Shown: positions 27,741 to 36,491, counted from the first letter of the stretch. The stretch: 64,000 bases of DNA from Sphingobacteriales bacterium (GCA_016718845.1 JADKCK010000003.1:124001-188000), one strand, 5' to 3'. Program-made: numbers and translations. Notes: generated from the sequence alone by a model not told the origin.

Positions 27741-27758
27741 CCTACCCCGCCGTGATGT

Positions 27759-29931
27759 ATGCAAGTATACAAAGCAATAACCATTGGGCGGGTTACATAT
27801 ACGGGGGTAGCTTACAAAGCACTGGTAGAGGCGGAAGTTAGCGAAAATACAATAAATAGCGGACTAAACCGCAATAGCCAATCATGGCAACGCCTGCCTG
27901 ACGTATCAGATGCCCGCTTGGTGTGGATACGGTACGACACAATGGCAGATAAATACCAAGCCATGTTGCACCAAAAATACGGCACGCCCGATGCGTATTT
28001 TGCTGCCACACCCACCCCTGCCCCTCCAAAGGAGGGGAATTATTACCAACCCTCCAAAGGAGGGGAGTTATTACCAACCCTCCAAAGCAGGGGAGTTTAC
28101 CCTGCCCCAAGCCGCACCCTAAGCTGCCCTACAAACCGACCCTGCCGACACTCGTTTTTTCCGGACAATACTAAACCGCGACAACAAACAAGCCTACACA
28201 GACACCCAAATACGCGACCTAACACGTGCTGCGGCATGGCTAAGGCTGCTAAAAACCGCCCTCGACGAGCCAAGTAAGTACGGCTTTAAGCGCAAAACCG
28301 AGCTATTAGACACTGCCCTTGTGGCAATACGTGCCGAAAATATAGGTCAAGGATTGTATGGCTTAAAGGTAAAAAACGCCCGCGTACTCGACCGCAAAAT
28401 AGCCGAGTACTACACCCAAAACAACAGCAATATCGGGCAAAATAGGCAATGCCAATGCCGAAAAACTCGACGATAACATTAAGCTACTGCTACGCGGTAT
28501 GTATCGTCAACACAACCGCCTGTGCTATACCCACCTACACACCGAGCTACTAAAGCTCGCCGCTACCGCACCGTGGGGGCAGCAGGTACAAGGTATTACA
28601 GTGCAAACCATTACTAACTACATTAGCCGACCCGAAGTGCGCAGCTTATGTTTGTTTGGCAGATACGACCGTGCCGTATGGCGCAGTCTATACGACCAAA
28701 CCATAAAACGACAACGCCCAACGCACCCACACGACTTTTGGAGCATCGACGGTACCATGTTCGAGCTGTATTACATGGCTACCGTAACCGTTAATGGCAA
28801 AGAAACCAAAGTACGCAAACGCCTATACACTTATATAGTAGTAGATGCTGCAACATGGGCAATATTAGGCTGGACAATAGGCGATAGCAGCACCGAAAAC
28901 CAAGAAATGGTTTTTAACGCCATACGCAACGCCTACTATTTTGCAGGCTGCCTGCCCAACCAAATACAAAGTGACCATGGCAGCGCGAACATGGCAAACG
29001 ACATGGTAGGTTGGCTCTCGCAAAGCATACAATACGTAACACCCGCCGAGGTGGGCAACGCAAAAAGCAAGATAGTAGAGGCGGTTTGGAAACACCTAAA
29101 CCAAAGCGTACTAAAACCACAAGCACACAACCACAGCGGCGGCAACGTAACGGTGCGCACCGAAGACAGCCGCCCCAGCAACGACTGGCTAAAAGCCAAC
29201 AAAGACACCCTGCCTAACCTACCCGAAGCCATAGCCCAAATAAACAGCTCGTTTCATTACTGGAACAACAACGCGCTAATAAAGCTAAAAGGCGAGGCGG
29301 CAGCCACAGCACCCATCGAGCGGCTAAAAGCACCACACCGAGCAAAGGTATTAGGCTTTGAGGACCAAGTAGCTGTTTTTTGGCGCACCCGCTACGACCG
29401 CAAAGGCGAGCCGCAACTATACACCTACACCCAAAACGGCATACAGTTTCAGCAAAACAACCAAACGCACAACTACCGCGTATATGATGCCGACGGGCAA
29501 CAAGCAACGACTTTTGGCAGCACAACGCAGGGCAAAAGTTTATAGTAAAGTACGACACCGACACCCCCGACATGATAATGCTATACCAAGAGGGCAAGCA
29601 AATAAGCATTGCTCAACGCCTAAAAGAAACCCCAATGGCACTATCCGACCGCAAAGAGGGCGATGCCAAATTTGCACAGGGCGAGCTTGCCAAACGCAAG
29701 CAGTTTAGCCTACAAATAAAAGCCGCCTACGACACCGACACCGAAGCCCTACAAACAGCCGGATTATTGGACGCTATGGGCATGGTAAAATCGCCTATGT
29801 TAATAGGTGGGCAATACAAAGAGGCGTTGAACGCCGCCGAGGAAGCCCTAAAGTCCGGCAGATGGAACGAAACCTTTTTCCCGACCACCAAGCGCGGGCA
29901 AAGGCAAAAACAAGCAACGCTACCAGCCTAA
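27759..29931 (+). CDS. Mu-like DDE transposase (broken by frameshifts)
   Basis: About 720 codons over four frame segments. 27759-~28100: N-terminal domain (DARLVWIRYDTMADKYQAML). ~28110-28440: helical DNA-binding part (TRAAAWLRLLKTALDEPSKY), with one in-frame TAA at its start. 28499-29545: rve-type core with Asp in FWSIDGTMFE, Asp in QIQSDHGSAN and Glu in AKSKIVEAVWKHLNQ. 29540-29931: C-terminal part, which in Mu contacts MuB (LSDRKEGDAKFAQGELAKRK). It catalyses strand transfer for integration and replicative transposition. Second or third gene of the early operon, as A is in Mu. Confidence 0.85.
28022..28095. repeat. 28-bp direct repeat inside the transposase gene
   Basis: ccctccaaaggaggggaatt plus attaccaa, two full copies from 28022 and 28050 and a partial third from 28078. 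Each copy carries a small palindrome (ccctccaaaggaggg). As 28 is not a multiple of three, copy number changes the reading frame. Confidence 0.8.
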
Positions 29932-29959
29932 CGCCCATTGGTCATTGATGAAGACTTTT

Positions 29960-30189
29960 AGTTAATGGTTAATTGTTAATTATTAATTATTAATTGTTAA
30001 TGGTAAGTATAAAAACGCCACTCCTTTCACCCTGTTTCGACTACGCTCAACATGACCGCTTCGGCTACGCTCAACATGACCACATCACCACATCACAATT
30101 TCACCCTGTTTCGACTACGCTCAACATGACCACATCACCACATCACCACATCACCACATCACCACATCGCAATTTCACCACATCGCAAC
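29960..30189. repeat. Mixed repeats between transposase and next gene
   Basis: ttaattattaattattaatt, then two copies of ctgtttcgactacgctcaac (with atgacc), then cacatcaccacatcacc microsatellite up to ATG 30190. The last belongs to the host-wide acatcaccatttcacc family. Confidence 0.8.
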
Positions 30190-30392
30190 ATGGAACCCAA
30201 ACAAATACGAACAGGCAAGTCTGTTCCCTGCCGAAGCTGCAAGGCAGCTATCTTTTTCTTACCCACCAAAACGGCAAGATGATGCCCATAGATGCCGAAA
30301 CGGTAGCTGTAGATGACGATGTGTATATGCCAGGCATACACCGCTCGCATTTCGATACCTGCCCCGATGCTAAAAAGTTTAGCAAAAAGTAA
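30190..30392 (+). CDS. Small putative zinc-binding protein (frameshifted)
   Basis: About 67 residues: MEPKQIRTGKSVPCRSCKAA, then one frame over GKMMPIDAETVAVDDDVYMP and HRSHFDTCPDAKKF. Cys-x2-Cys near the start with His/His/Cys near the end suggests a zinc site. One indel near 30275. Short proteins of this kind occur among early genes of Mu-like phages; role unknown. Confidence 0.6.
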
Positions 30393-30395
30393 AAA

Positions 30396-30414
30396 ACCCA
30401 AAAACCAAAAGTAC
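30396..30414 (+). repeat. Internal copy of the end motif (1)
   Basis: acccaaaaaccaaaagtac, ending 5 bp before ATG 30420. It could be an internal transposase site or an A-rich translation leader. Confidence 0.6.
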
Positions 30415-30419
30415 AAATT

Positions 30420-30584
30420 ATGTCGAAAATCAAAAAAATCACCATTATTATTACTGACTTACCCGACAATAGCGAGGAAATAGATATTTCTATCGAAACA
30501 GCAGGCAAAGAAAAACCAAGGGGTGTCGAAGCAATTCAGGTACTACACAGTGCAATAGGTTCAATTCTCGACCAAATTGTGTAA
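30420..30584 (+). CDS. Small early phage protein
   Basis: 54 residues: MSKIKKITIIITDLPDNSEE, then EAIQVLHSAIGSILDQIV. A beta hairpin and a helix are likely. Intact. Unknown function. Confidence 0.6.
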   Translation: MSKIKKITIIITDLPDNSEEIDISIETAGKEKPRGVEAIQVLHSAIGSILDQIV

Positions 30585-30587
30585 AAA

Positions 30588-30606
30588 ACCCAAAAACCAA
30601 AAGTAC
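30588..30606 (+). repeat. Internal copy of the end motif (2)
   Basis: acccaaaaaccaaaagtac just before aaaaATGCGCAAAAAA; this extended block also occurs at the left end (25843). Confidence 0.6.
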
Positions 30607-30610
30607 AAAA

Positions 30611-30774
30611 ATGCGCAAAAAAACAAATACCCTCGCCAACGCCGCATTGCATTAATGCGTCAGTTAAGTAATGCAAAACGCATCATAAAATCAAAAACGA
30701 GTTTAATTTCGGTACTGCAACAACAAAACAGGTGGCTACTAGATGCTCTTTTGGGTAAACACAAAGAAATATAG
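30611..30774 (+). CDS. Small basic early protein (frameshifted)
   Basis: ATG 30611 is followed after an A-run by another frame reading RIALMRQLSNAKRIIKSKTS and QQQNRWLLDALLGKHKEI. About 54 residues, basic and helical. One indel in the A-run. Confidence 0.5.
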
Positions 30775-30777
30775 GGC

Positions 30778-30810
30778 TACATCACCACATCACCACATCA
30801 CCACATCAAA
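30778..30810. repeat. acatcacc microsatellite before the next start
   Basis: acatcaccacatcaccacat and a partial unit directly upstream of ATG 30813, as at 5731 and 30077. Confidence 0.75.
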
Positions 30811-30812
30811 AA

Positions 30813-31046
30813 ATGCCAATCAAAAGACAAATCAATCCCCGCGAATACGGAGCCGTTGCAAGAGCCACCGCCCGACGAGGCGCTATTGCCGCAATGGTAA
30901 GTAACAGAGTAACAGCCATAAGGGGTATAAAATCGGTAAGGCGGATGCTAAGTATAATACGGCTGTATAAAAAGACGGCATTAGCCATAGCGGCAAAGCA
31001 AGATACCGCCGAAGTAGAAAGCGACCTTTGGGCAATACTACCATAA
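30813..31046 (+). CDS. Small basic early phage protein
   Basis: 77 residues, Arg/Ala-rich (REYGAVARATARRGAIAAMV), ending ESDLWAILP. Highly basic in its first 60 residues, so nucleic-acid binding is possible. Intact, not recognised. Confidence 0.55.
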   Translation: MPIKRQINPREYGAVARATARRGAIAAMVSNRVTAIRGIKSVRRMLSIIRLYKKTALAIAAKQDTAEVESDLWAILP

Positions 31047-31148
31047 CTACAATGGTTAATTATTGATTATTGATTATTGATTGTTAATTACTATCACAAC
31101 TTCACTATACCACAATTTCAAAACCTCGTCACATCAAAATTTCGCATC

Positions 31149-31403
31149 ATGCAAACACCAGAAAAAGCCCCTTTGGTTTGGGGCAAAGTATCGCACAACC
31201 TATCGCAGCGTTGGGCAGAGACCTACGGACAAATAAGCTACCGCACCCTATTTGGTACGCCCTGCGTAGTAGTAACCACCATTGGCAACCCATCAACAAT
31301 CCGTACTATACCCCTTAATAGGGTACATTACATCGACGATATGGGCGGTAAAGAAGCCACCGAGCAGGCAATGGTAGCCGAGTTCGCCCTGGGTAGTAGA
31401 TAG
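31149..31403 (+). CDS. Small early phage protein
   Basis: 84 residues from ATG 31149 (MQTPEKAPLVWGKVSHNLSQ); the earlier in-frame start lies in repeat DNA. Predicted beta-rich centre (TPCVVVTTIGNPSTIRTIPL). Upstream of the MuB-like gene. Unknown function. Confidence 0.55.
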   Translation: MQTPEKAPLVWGKVSHNLSQRWAETYGQISYRTLFGTPCVVVTTIGNPSTIRTIPLNRVHYIDDMGGKEATEQAMVAEFALGSR

Positions 31404-31447
31404 GTTAAATTGGGGCGACGTAAAAGGCATACCAAAGCCGCAAAGGC

Positions 31448-32236
31448 TTGTCGCAAAACAAAACAGCCGATAAGTTGGGCATATCGCCCGCCACGCTATC
31501 GGCAATCTACGACACCGACAAGTGGGGACAACTAAGCGACCAGATGTGGAACGAGGTAGATACACGACTTGCCAGTATCACAAACGCCCAGTCTGGTTGG
31601 CAGATACGCGAAACCGACAATTTCAGCACCATTAAAGCCATTGTAAAAACAGCCGAGCAAACAGGCGGGTTGTATTGTGTAACAGGCGAAACGGGCTTAG
31701 GCAAAACCGTAACCCTAAAAGCCCTTGCCCAAGAGCCAAACCACCACTACGTGCTTTGCGAGTACCTAATGCAGCCACGCCAACTGTTAGCAGCCATCTG
31801 TCGCGGGCTTGATGTTGAGTATGTAGGCAAACCGCAGGTGCTACTAGACAACATCTGTCGTTTCTTTCAACAAAAACGCCAACAGGTGCTATTGCTCGAT
31901 GACGTGGGTAAGCTACCCAACGAGTGTTACCGCGTAATACAACTTATCTACGACAAATTGGGCGAGCGTTGCGGCATTGTACTAACAGGCACTAACTACC
32001 TAAAACAGCACCTGCTAAAGTGCGCTGCCGCCGACAAGATGAGTTTTAGGGAGTTGGTGCGGCGTATCCGGAACAAAGAGTGGGGGTTGTTAAAAAAGCC
32101 AAGCCCCAAAGAAATAGCCACCTTTTTCGATGCCGTTACGGCGGGCGATGCCATCGAAAAACAAGAACGCACCGCCTGTGTAAAATACCTAGCAACGGTA
32201 TGTACCGAGTATCAACGCCTCCGCGATGTCCCTTGA
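31448..32236 (+). CDS. MuB-like AAA ATPase, transposition target protein
   Basis: 262 residues from TTG 31448. The frame continues upstream (KAYQSRKG) without a good start, so an indel probably hides the true one. N-terminal HTH (LSQNKTADKLGISPATLSAI), Walker A GETGLGKT (about residue 80), Walker B VLLLDDV and sensor-1 LTGTN. MuB proteins bind target DNA with ATP and activate the transposase. Position after the transposase fits. Confidence 0.85.
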   Translation: MSQNKTADKLGISPATLSAIYDTDKWGQLSDQMWNEVDTRLASITNAQSGWQIRETDNFSTIKAIVKTAEQTGGLYCVTGETGLGKTVTLKALAQEPNHHYVLCEYLMQPRQLLAAICRGLDVEYVGKPQVLLDNICRFFQQKRQQVLLLDDVGKLPNECYRVIQLIYDKLGERCGIVLTGTNYLKQHLLKCAAADKMSFRELVRRIRNKEWGLLKKPSPKEIATFFDAVTAGDAIEKQERTACVKYLATVCTEYQRLRDVP

Positions 32237-32321
32237 TGCCCTACACATAGCCAATGCAAACAAAACCACCATAACCCTAAGTGTTTTAGAGCAAGTAAAT
32301 TCCATATCATTAACCGCTTAA
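32226..32321 (+). CDS. Very small ORF overlapping the MuB-like 3' end
   Basis: 31 residues (MSLDALHIANANKTTITLSV), overlapping by 11 bp as is common in this operon. No other support. Confidence 0.3.
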   Translation: MSLDALHIANANKTTITLSVLEQVNSISLTA

Positions 32322-32335
32322 ACAGCAAAAAAACA

Positions 32336-32880
32336 ATGACCAACAAAAACGAAGGCACAGCAGCCACCCCAAAGGCAGCCACCGCCAAACAAAATTGCCT
32401 CGAAAAAAGAAAAAACTAGTAGGTGCTAAACGCAAAGCCGATACCGTTGTACGCCGGGCCTTTGGCGAGGTGCAGGTAATAGTAAGTGCTATGCAAAAAC
32501 TAAAAGGCTACCTCGACCGCGAGTTACCCAAAGCCTACGACATGGCGTGTAAAGAACACGACATTGACCCCAACGGCATACGTGGCAACTACAAAATATT
32601 TAACCAAGACGAAACCCTGCAAATTGATGTAAGCGAGCAAATGGGTATTGCCTTCGACGATATTTTGCTAAACGAAGCCAAAAAGCAGCTCTACGACTTT
32701 ATCGACGATACCCTAAAAGACAATGCCGCTTTTGTTGCCGATTTAGTAAAATCGGCGTTTGAGGCAAGTCGCGGACAGTTGGATAGCCGCAAAATATTAC
32801 ACCTGTTGAACGGCTATCTTAGATACCATATAAGGCATGAAAAACAAAACCTACACCACCGGATTAGTAGCCGAATTTGA
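32336..32880 (+). CDS. DUF3164-type early phage protein (frameshifted)
   Basis: ATG 32336 (MTNKNEGTAATPKAATAKQN) shifts frame in an A-rich stretch near 32395 and then runs to 32880, about 180 residues. VRRAFGEVQVIVSAMQKLKG, IRGNYKIFNQDETLQIDV and AFDDILLNEAKKQLYDFIDD match DUF3164 as I know it from Mu-like phages. Probably a DNA-metabolism helper of the early operon. Confidence 0.65.
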
Positions 32881-33082
32881 GTTACTGTATACTATAGGTA
32901 TACAACTAACCATTAGATACCAAAATGGGCTATTAGATAGCATCGCCAACCTAAGTCAAGTATCCGAAAAAACAAATGGGATAACCGTTAGGCTTATGCA
33001 CGTATACTACCGCGAAGCGGCGTTTAGGGAATGGGCAAGTACCCTTACATCGTCGGCGGTGGTAAAGGTAACAGAAAAATAG
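32837..33082 (+). CDS. Small early phage protein
   Basis: 81 residues, MKNKTYTTGLVAEFELLYTI, overlapping the previous gene by 44 bp. No motif recognised; may be the first half of a longer protein broken near 33060. Confidence 0.4.
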   Translation: MKNKTYTTGLVAEFELLYTIGIQLTIRYQNGLLDSIANLSQVSEKTNGITVRLMHVYYREAAFREWASTLTSSAVVKVTEK

Positions 33083-33471
33083 GAGCAACAGGTGCAAAGG
33101 TGGCTATATGGTGCTGCTTGTACAAAGAAGCTACCAAAGTAAGCTACCAAGTGACATTCCAAGACACTAACGCTGCTAAAAAGATGGGTGTGATAGATGC
33201 CGAATTAGTAAGACTGTATCTATCACAGCCCGACAAATACCCTTACAACAACAAAAGCCTAAAACGCTACTACGACACCCTAAACGAGCTAAAACGCCTG
33301 CAAGCCGAGCCGCCAAAGTCCGAGTTTCCGGACGAGTGGAACGTAGATACCGAACTTAAATACAAAGACAATCCGCAAAAGCTAACCGAGTATTGGGCGT
33401 ACCTACGTAACAACGGTTGGGAAAACCATAAACGCAACAGGGCAAAAAAAGTGGAGGAAAAAGACAATTGA
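33031..33471 (+). CDS. Early phage protein, unknown
   Basis: Up to 146 residues; the first ~50 overlap the previous gene and are doubtful. The confident part starts near MGVIDAELVRLYLSQPDKYP and runs through helical, charged sequence to RNRAKKVEEKDN. Not recognised. Confidence 0.45.
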   Translation: MGKYPYIVGGGKGNRKIGATGAKVAIWCCLYKEATKVSYQVTFQDTNAAKKMGVIDAELVRLYLSQPDKYPYNNKSLKRYYDTLNELKRLQAEPPKSEFPDEWNVDTELKYKDNPQKLTEYWAYLRNNGWENHKRNRAKKVEEKDN

Positions 33472-33579
33472 AAGAAAAAGAAGTAGTTATAGGCTCAATG
33501 CCACCGAGCTGGCTATTAGTGCATAAGTGCCTGCAAAGAGGCAATTGCAAGCACTGCACCAACCAATACCGATGTTGTT

Positions 33580-33828
33580 ATGTCTGCCTATTTACTACGC
33601 GAGCTTACCAAAAAAATAGCCCCACAAGTAGCCGTTGCCGAAGGCGGCAAGCTAAAACTAAACCTTGCCCAGTGCTGTGCGTGGCTAAACTTAGTAACAC
33701 CCATAATACGCAACACCAGCATGGGCGAGTTAAACAGCCCTATATACCTGCTGTTGTTAGAATACATGGGTTATCACTACTACAAACAACCTCACAAAAT
33801 GGCAAAAAGAAGAAACAAAGATGCCTAA
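33580..33828 (+). CDS. Small early phage protein
   Basis: 82 residues (MSAYLLRELTKKIAPQVAVA ... LLEYMGYHYYKQPHKMAKRR). The frame is open 50 bp further upstream without a better start. The 33472-33579 stretch also carries a Cys-rich frame (CLQRGNCKHCTNQYRCC) that may be a separate broken gene. Function unknown. Confidence 0.5.
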   Translation: MSAYLLRELTKKIAPQVAVAEGGKLKLNLAQCCAWLNLVTPIIRNTSMGELNSPIYLLLLEYMGYHYYKQPHKMAKRRNKDA

Positions 33829-34038
33829 AAGTTACGAACTATTGACAGGCATCGTAAAATACAATCCCGCTTTAAGGAGCTATACGACCAGCAGCGGCTA
33901 CGATACGACGACACCGTAGATAAGTTAGCCGATGAGTTTTGCATGTCAAAAATAACCATCTACGCCGTACTAAGGCGCGACCTACCACCCGAACAAAATA
34001 CTATCACCACCACCAAAAACCTATTTACCGATGAATGA
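33821..34038 (+). CDS. HTH protein, possible middle/late activator (frameshifted)
   Basis: Starts MPKSYEL and, one frame over near 33845, continues RHRKIQSRFKELYDQQRLRY, then an HTH-like DTVDKLADEFCMSKITIYAVL, to TGA 34038. About 72 residues. The C-terminal HTH and its place at the end of the early genes recall Mor/C activators of Mu, but the similarity is only of type. Overlaps the next gene as ATGAATGA. Confidence 0.5.
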
Positions 34039-34399
34039 AATATTTGCAGACCAAGACGGCATTTTTAAAAACAACCGCCTTGATGTATTACAAAAACGCG
34101 AAGCGGGGTATACGTCGCAGATAATTGTACTAATTACTACTGCCACCAACGGCGTTATAATACCCGATGCTGTACCAATGGCTGTAACAATGCCTTATTG
34201 CCACCTTGTTGATGTAGAAGCAATAGCCGCTCCGTTTTTTGCCATTGCCCAAAACCTACCCGAGTGCCACACATGGCGTGGTATGATAACAGTAAAGAAC
34301 CCCGACAATAGCCGCCGCATAGTAGTCGACTACGAGGGCGGTAAGGGCAAAGGCTACAACCAACAGGCAGCTCAATTATCCAAAATAAGCCTAAACTAA
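34031..34399 (+). CDS. Phage protein, unknown
   Basis: 122 residues, intact. Beta-rich (TSQIIVLITTATNGVIIPDA) with a C-terminal basic/Gly tail (EGGKGKGYNQQAAQLSKIS). Unknown function. Confidence 0.55.
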   Translation: MNEIFADQDGIFKNNRLDVLQKREAGYTSQIIVLITTATNGVIIPDAVPMAVTMPYCHLVDVEAIAAPFFAIAQNLPECHTWRGMITVKNPDNSRRIVVDYEGGKGKGYNQQAAQLSKISLN

Positions 34400-34408
34400 T
34401 TAGGCAAC

Positions 34409-34483
34409 ACAGCAGTAGTACAAAGTGGTAGTACGCCCGCCAAAGAGCTGCGGGAGATGCAGGTTCGAGACCTGTTTGCTGTG
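34409..34483 (+). tRNA. tRNA-like gene 1 with 9-nt anticodon loop
   Basis: Acceptor ACAGCAG/TTGCTGT (7 bp with one G-U), TA at 8-9, D arm GTAC-AAAGTGGTA-GTAC, anticodon stem CCCGC/GCGGG around the loop CAAAGAGCT, short variable region, T arm GCAGG-TTCGAGA-CCTGT, discriminator G. No encoded CCA. Everything fits a tRNA except the loop, which has nine bases and no U33. Identity cannot be assigned. Confidence 0.55.
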
Positions 34484-34523
34484 CAACCCATCATACAATA
34501 CAACAGAGCTACTATTTCCTTTC

Positions 34524-34673
34524 ATGAGTACAACGGGGATAACGAACAACGGCTTAGATACGTTGGTTTTGTACAGGCACAAGGAGGTAGTAATTAGCAA
34601 GCATTATTGCATTACTAACAATAATGGTTGTGTCTTGTTTGTTTTTTGCAAAAAGCACGTTCAAGTTTTTTAG
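34524..34673 (+). CDS. Small ORF between the tRNA-like genes
   Basis: 49 residues, MSTTGITNNGLDTLVLYRHK, then a Cys-containing hydrophobic tail. Support is only its open frame. Confidence 0.3.
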   Translation: MSTTGITNNGLDTLVLYRHKEVVISKHYCITNNNGCVLFVFCKKHVQVF

Positions 34674-34731
34674 GTACATACAGCCGGATTGGGAGCCGGT
34701 TTAAGATTGCAAATTACAAGACAAGACTGGA

Positions 34732-34804
34732 GCAACAGTAGCTTAATTGGTAGAGCGTCGCCAGTAGCTAAGGCGAGATGCAGGTTCGAGACCTGCCTGT
34801 TGTG
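34732..34804 (+). tRNA. tRNA-like gene 2 with 9-nt anticodon loop
   Basis: Acceptor GCAACAG/CTGTTGT, TA at 8-9, D arm GCTT-AATTGGTA-GAGC, anticodon stem TCGCC/GGCGA around AGTAGCTAA, T arm GCAGG-TTCGAGA-CCTGC, discriminator G. It shares the gatGCAGG T-arm block with copy 1, so the two are related. The loop holds CTA but not at the normal position. Amino-acid identity is open. Confidence 0.6.
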
Positions 34805-34836
34805 CAATTTTATCATCAACAAAAAAAACAAAAAAA

Positions 34837-35154
34837 ATGGCAGCGAAATTTAGCTTTGCTTATGGTATCGGCGTAAGAGTACTAACATTTCCATCGGTTA
34901 CGGAGTTTCCGGGCGGTATGGACGAGTACCTAGATTGGTTATTAGCAAGCACAACCTACGATTACTTTGTAGTGGGTAATGCTTTTGTCGATGAAGAAAA
35001 ATACTATGTTGTATTAAACGATGCCGATATAGACTTTGCCTCTGGCATGGCAGATTTTAATGTAGCATGTGAAAGACTTTTGGCGTTTTTACTCGAAAAC
35101 GAGGTTGATTTTGAGGGCAATGTAAGGCTGATAGGCGGGCTGCATGTGTGTTAA
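34837..35154 (+). CDS. Phage protein, unknown
   Basis: 105 residues, acidic, intact (MAAKFSFAYGIGVRVLTFPS; DYFVVGNAFVDEEKYYVVLN). A-rich leader just before the ATG. Unknown function. Confidence 0.55.
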   Translation: MAAKFSFAYGIGVRVLTFPSVTEFPGGMDEYLDWLLASTTYDYFVVGNAFVDEEKYYVVLNDADIDFASGMADFNVACERLLAFLLENEVDFEGNVRLIGGLHVC

Positions 35155-35186
35155 TACTTTCATTATTTAAGAAAAACAAACAAAAA

Positions 35187-35405
35187 ATGGAAATACCAAT
35201 TCGGCATTTAGCCGAAAACTCAACCGCCACAGCTACGGCAGCAATATTAATCGATCACTTTGGCGTAATGGCGTATGACGTAGCTGTATTTATAAAAGCC
35301 CAAATACCCATGTATACTGGGAATTTAAACCCGGTATGGAAATTCTGGGATGATGTGGTGAATTACACGTGTACTAGAGATAAAACACCCGCCACGGGTG
35401 CGTGA
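35187..35405 (+). CDS. Small phage protein, unknown
   Basis: 72 residues from ATG 35187 (MEIPIRHLAENSTATATAAI). The stop lies in a hairpin (gataaaacacccg with cgggtgctttatc, 35379-35418) that may end the early transcript, though no T-run follows. Confidence 0.5.
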   Translation: MEIPIRHLAENSTATATAAILIDHFGVMAYDVAVFIKAQIPMYTGNLNPVWKFWDDVVNYTCTRDKTPATGA

Positions 35406-35438
35406 CGGGTGCTTTATCTATAAAAACAGCTAGATTTA

Positions 35439-35470
35439 TTTGTTGGTACGCTCAAAAAGCCTTATCTTTG
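35439..35470 (+). promoter_or_regulatory. Promoter of the DinD-like gene
   Basis: TTTG (35439-35442), a 20-bp spacer and TAtcTTTG (35463-35470), with a leader of only about 10 nt. It gives this gene expression apart from the early operon. Confidence 0.8.
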
Positions 35471-35487
35471 TACCAAAATAAAGCAAC

Positions 35488-36339
35488 ATGAGCAACGAAT
35501 TATTTTGGCAGCAATCCTTAGATGGCGTACCGTATAACAATAACGAGGACGATATGCCAACATTTGAGGATTTTAGCAACGAAAACGGCATAACATTTTG
35601 GTGGGCAACCACTTTGATGCGACTATTGGGCTACCAAGACTTAAAGTCTTTTGAGCCTGCTATTAATAGGGCTACCAAAGCGTGTATCGCCTTAAGTATA
35701 CCGCACTACGATAATATCATGTCGGAAAAACGCATAGATGACAATGGTAATAGTTATCAAGACTTTAAACTGACCCGCTTTGCGTGTTACCTAATAACCG
35801 TAAATGCCGATGTAAAAAAGCCACAAGTAGCTGCGGCGCAGGTGTATTTTATTGAGCAAGCCCGACGACTAGAACTATACCTACAAAACCAAGATCAATT
35901 AGACCGTATTATTATCAGAGACGAGGTAAAAGAGGGTAATAAGTCGTTGGTAAGTGTAGCCAAAGACGCGGGCGTGGTTAGTTACGGATTGTTTCAAGAT
36001 GCAGGGTATTTAGGTATGTATAATATGCGCTCGGGCGAATTGGCAAGCCGACGAAGGGTTGACAAGGGTGATTTGTTTGAGTATATGGGTAGAGCCGAGC
36101 TTGCCGCTAATTTGTTTAGGATAACCCAAACCGAAGAGCGCATTAAAAACTTTGGTATTAAAGGACAGCAAAACCTAGAAAACACCCACAATGCAGTAGG
36201 TAAGGAGGTGCGAAAGGTAGTAATATCCAATACGGGCAAAGCGCCCGAGCAACTACCTATTGAAGCAAAAATAACAGACGGGAAAAAGAAGCTAAAAGAA
36301 CAGTACAAGCTAATGACTGGCAAGAAGCCTAAAAAATAA
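35488..36339 (+). CDS. dinD: DinD-like protein (BRO-N domain), cargo gene
   Basis: 283 residues, intact. NGITFWWATTLMRLLGYQDL followed by FEPAINRATKACIALSIP and RFACYLITVNADVKKPQVAA matches damage-inducible protein D, whose E. coli form inhibits RecA filaments. The C-terminal half is charged (KKKLKEQYKLMTGKKPKK). Its own promoter and its place at the end of the early region, facing the leftward late operon, mark it as a moron. In this prophage it might restrain the host damage response; this is inference. Confidence 0.82.
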   Translation: MSNELFWQQSLDGVPYNNNEDDMPTFEDFSNENGITFWWATTLMRLLGYQDLKSFEPAINRATKACIALSIPHYDNIMSEKRIDDNGNSYQDFKLTRFACYLITVNADVKKPQVAAAQVYFIEQARRLELYLQNQDQLDRIIIRDEVKEGNKSLVSVAKDAGVVSYGLFQDAGYLGMYNMRSGELASRRRVDKGDLFEYMGRAELAANLFRITQTEERIKNFGIKGQQNLENTHNAVGKEVRKVVISNTGKAPEQLPIEAKITDGKKKLKEQYKLMTGKKPKK

Positions 36340-36491
36340 CCGGCAAAAGAAAGGCAAAAGAGAGCGTAAAACAAAACAGCAGCGGGCTGCCCTATTTTTA
36401 GGACAACACCTTTGCCAGTCTTGGTTTGGTGGTGCATCGTGCTTGGCTCGTGTGGTGAGCGAGGGTGCTGCCCCTCAATTTATAAAACTTG

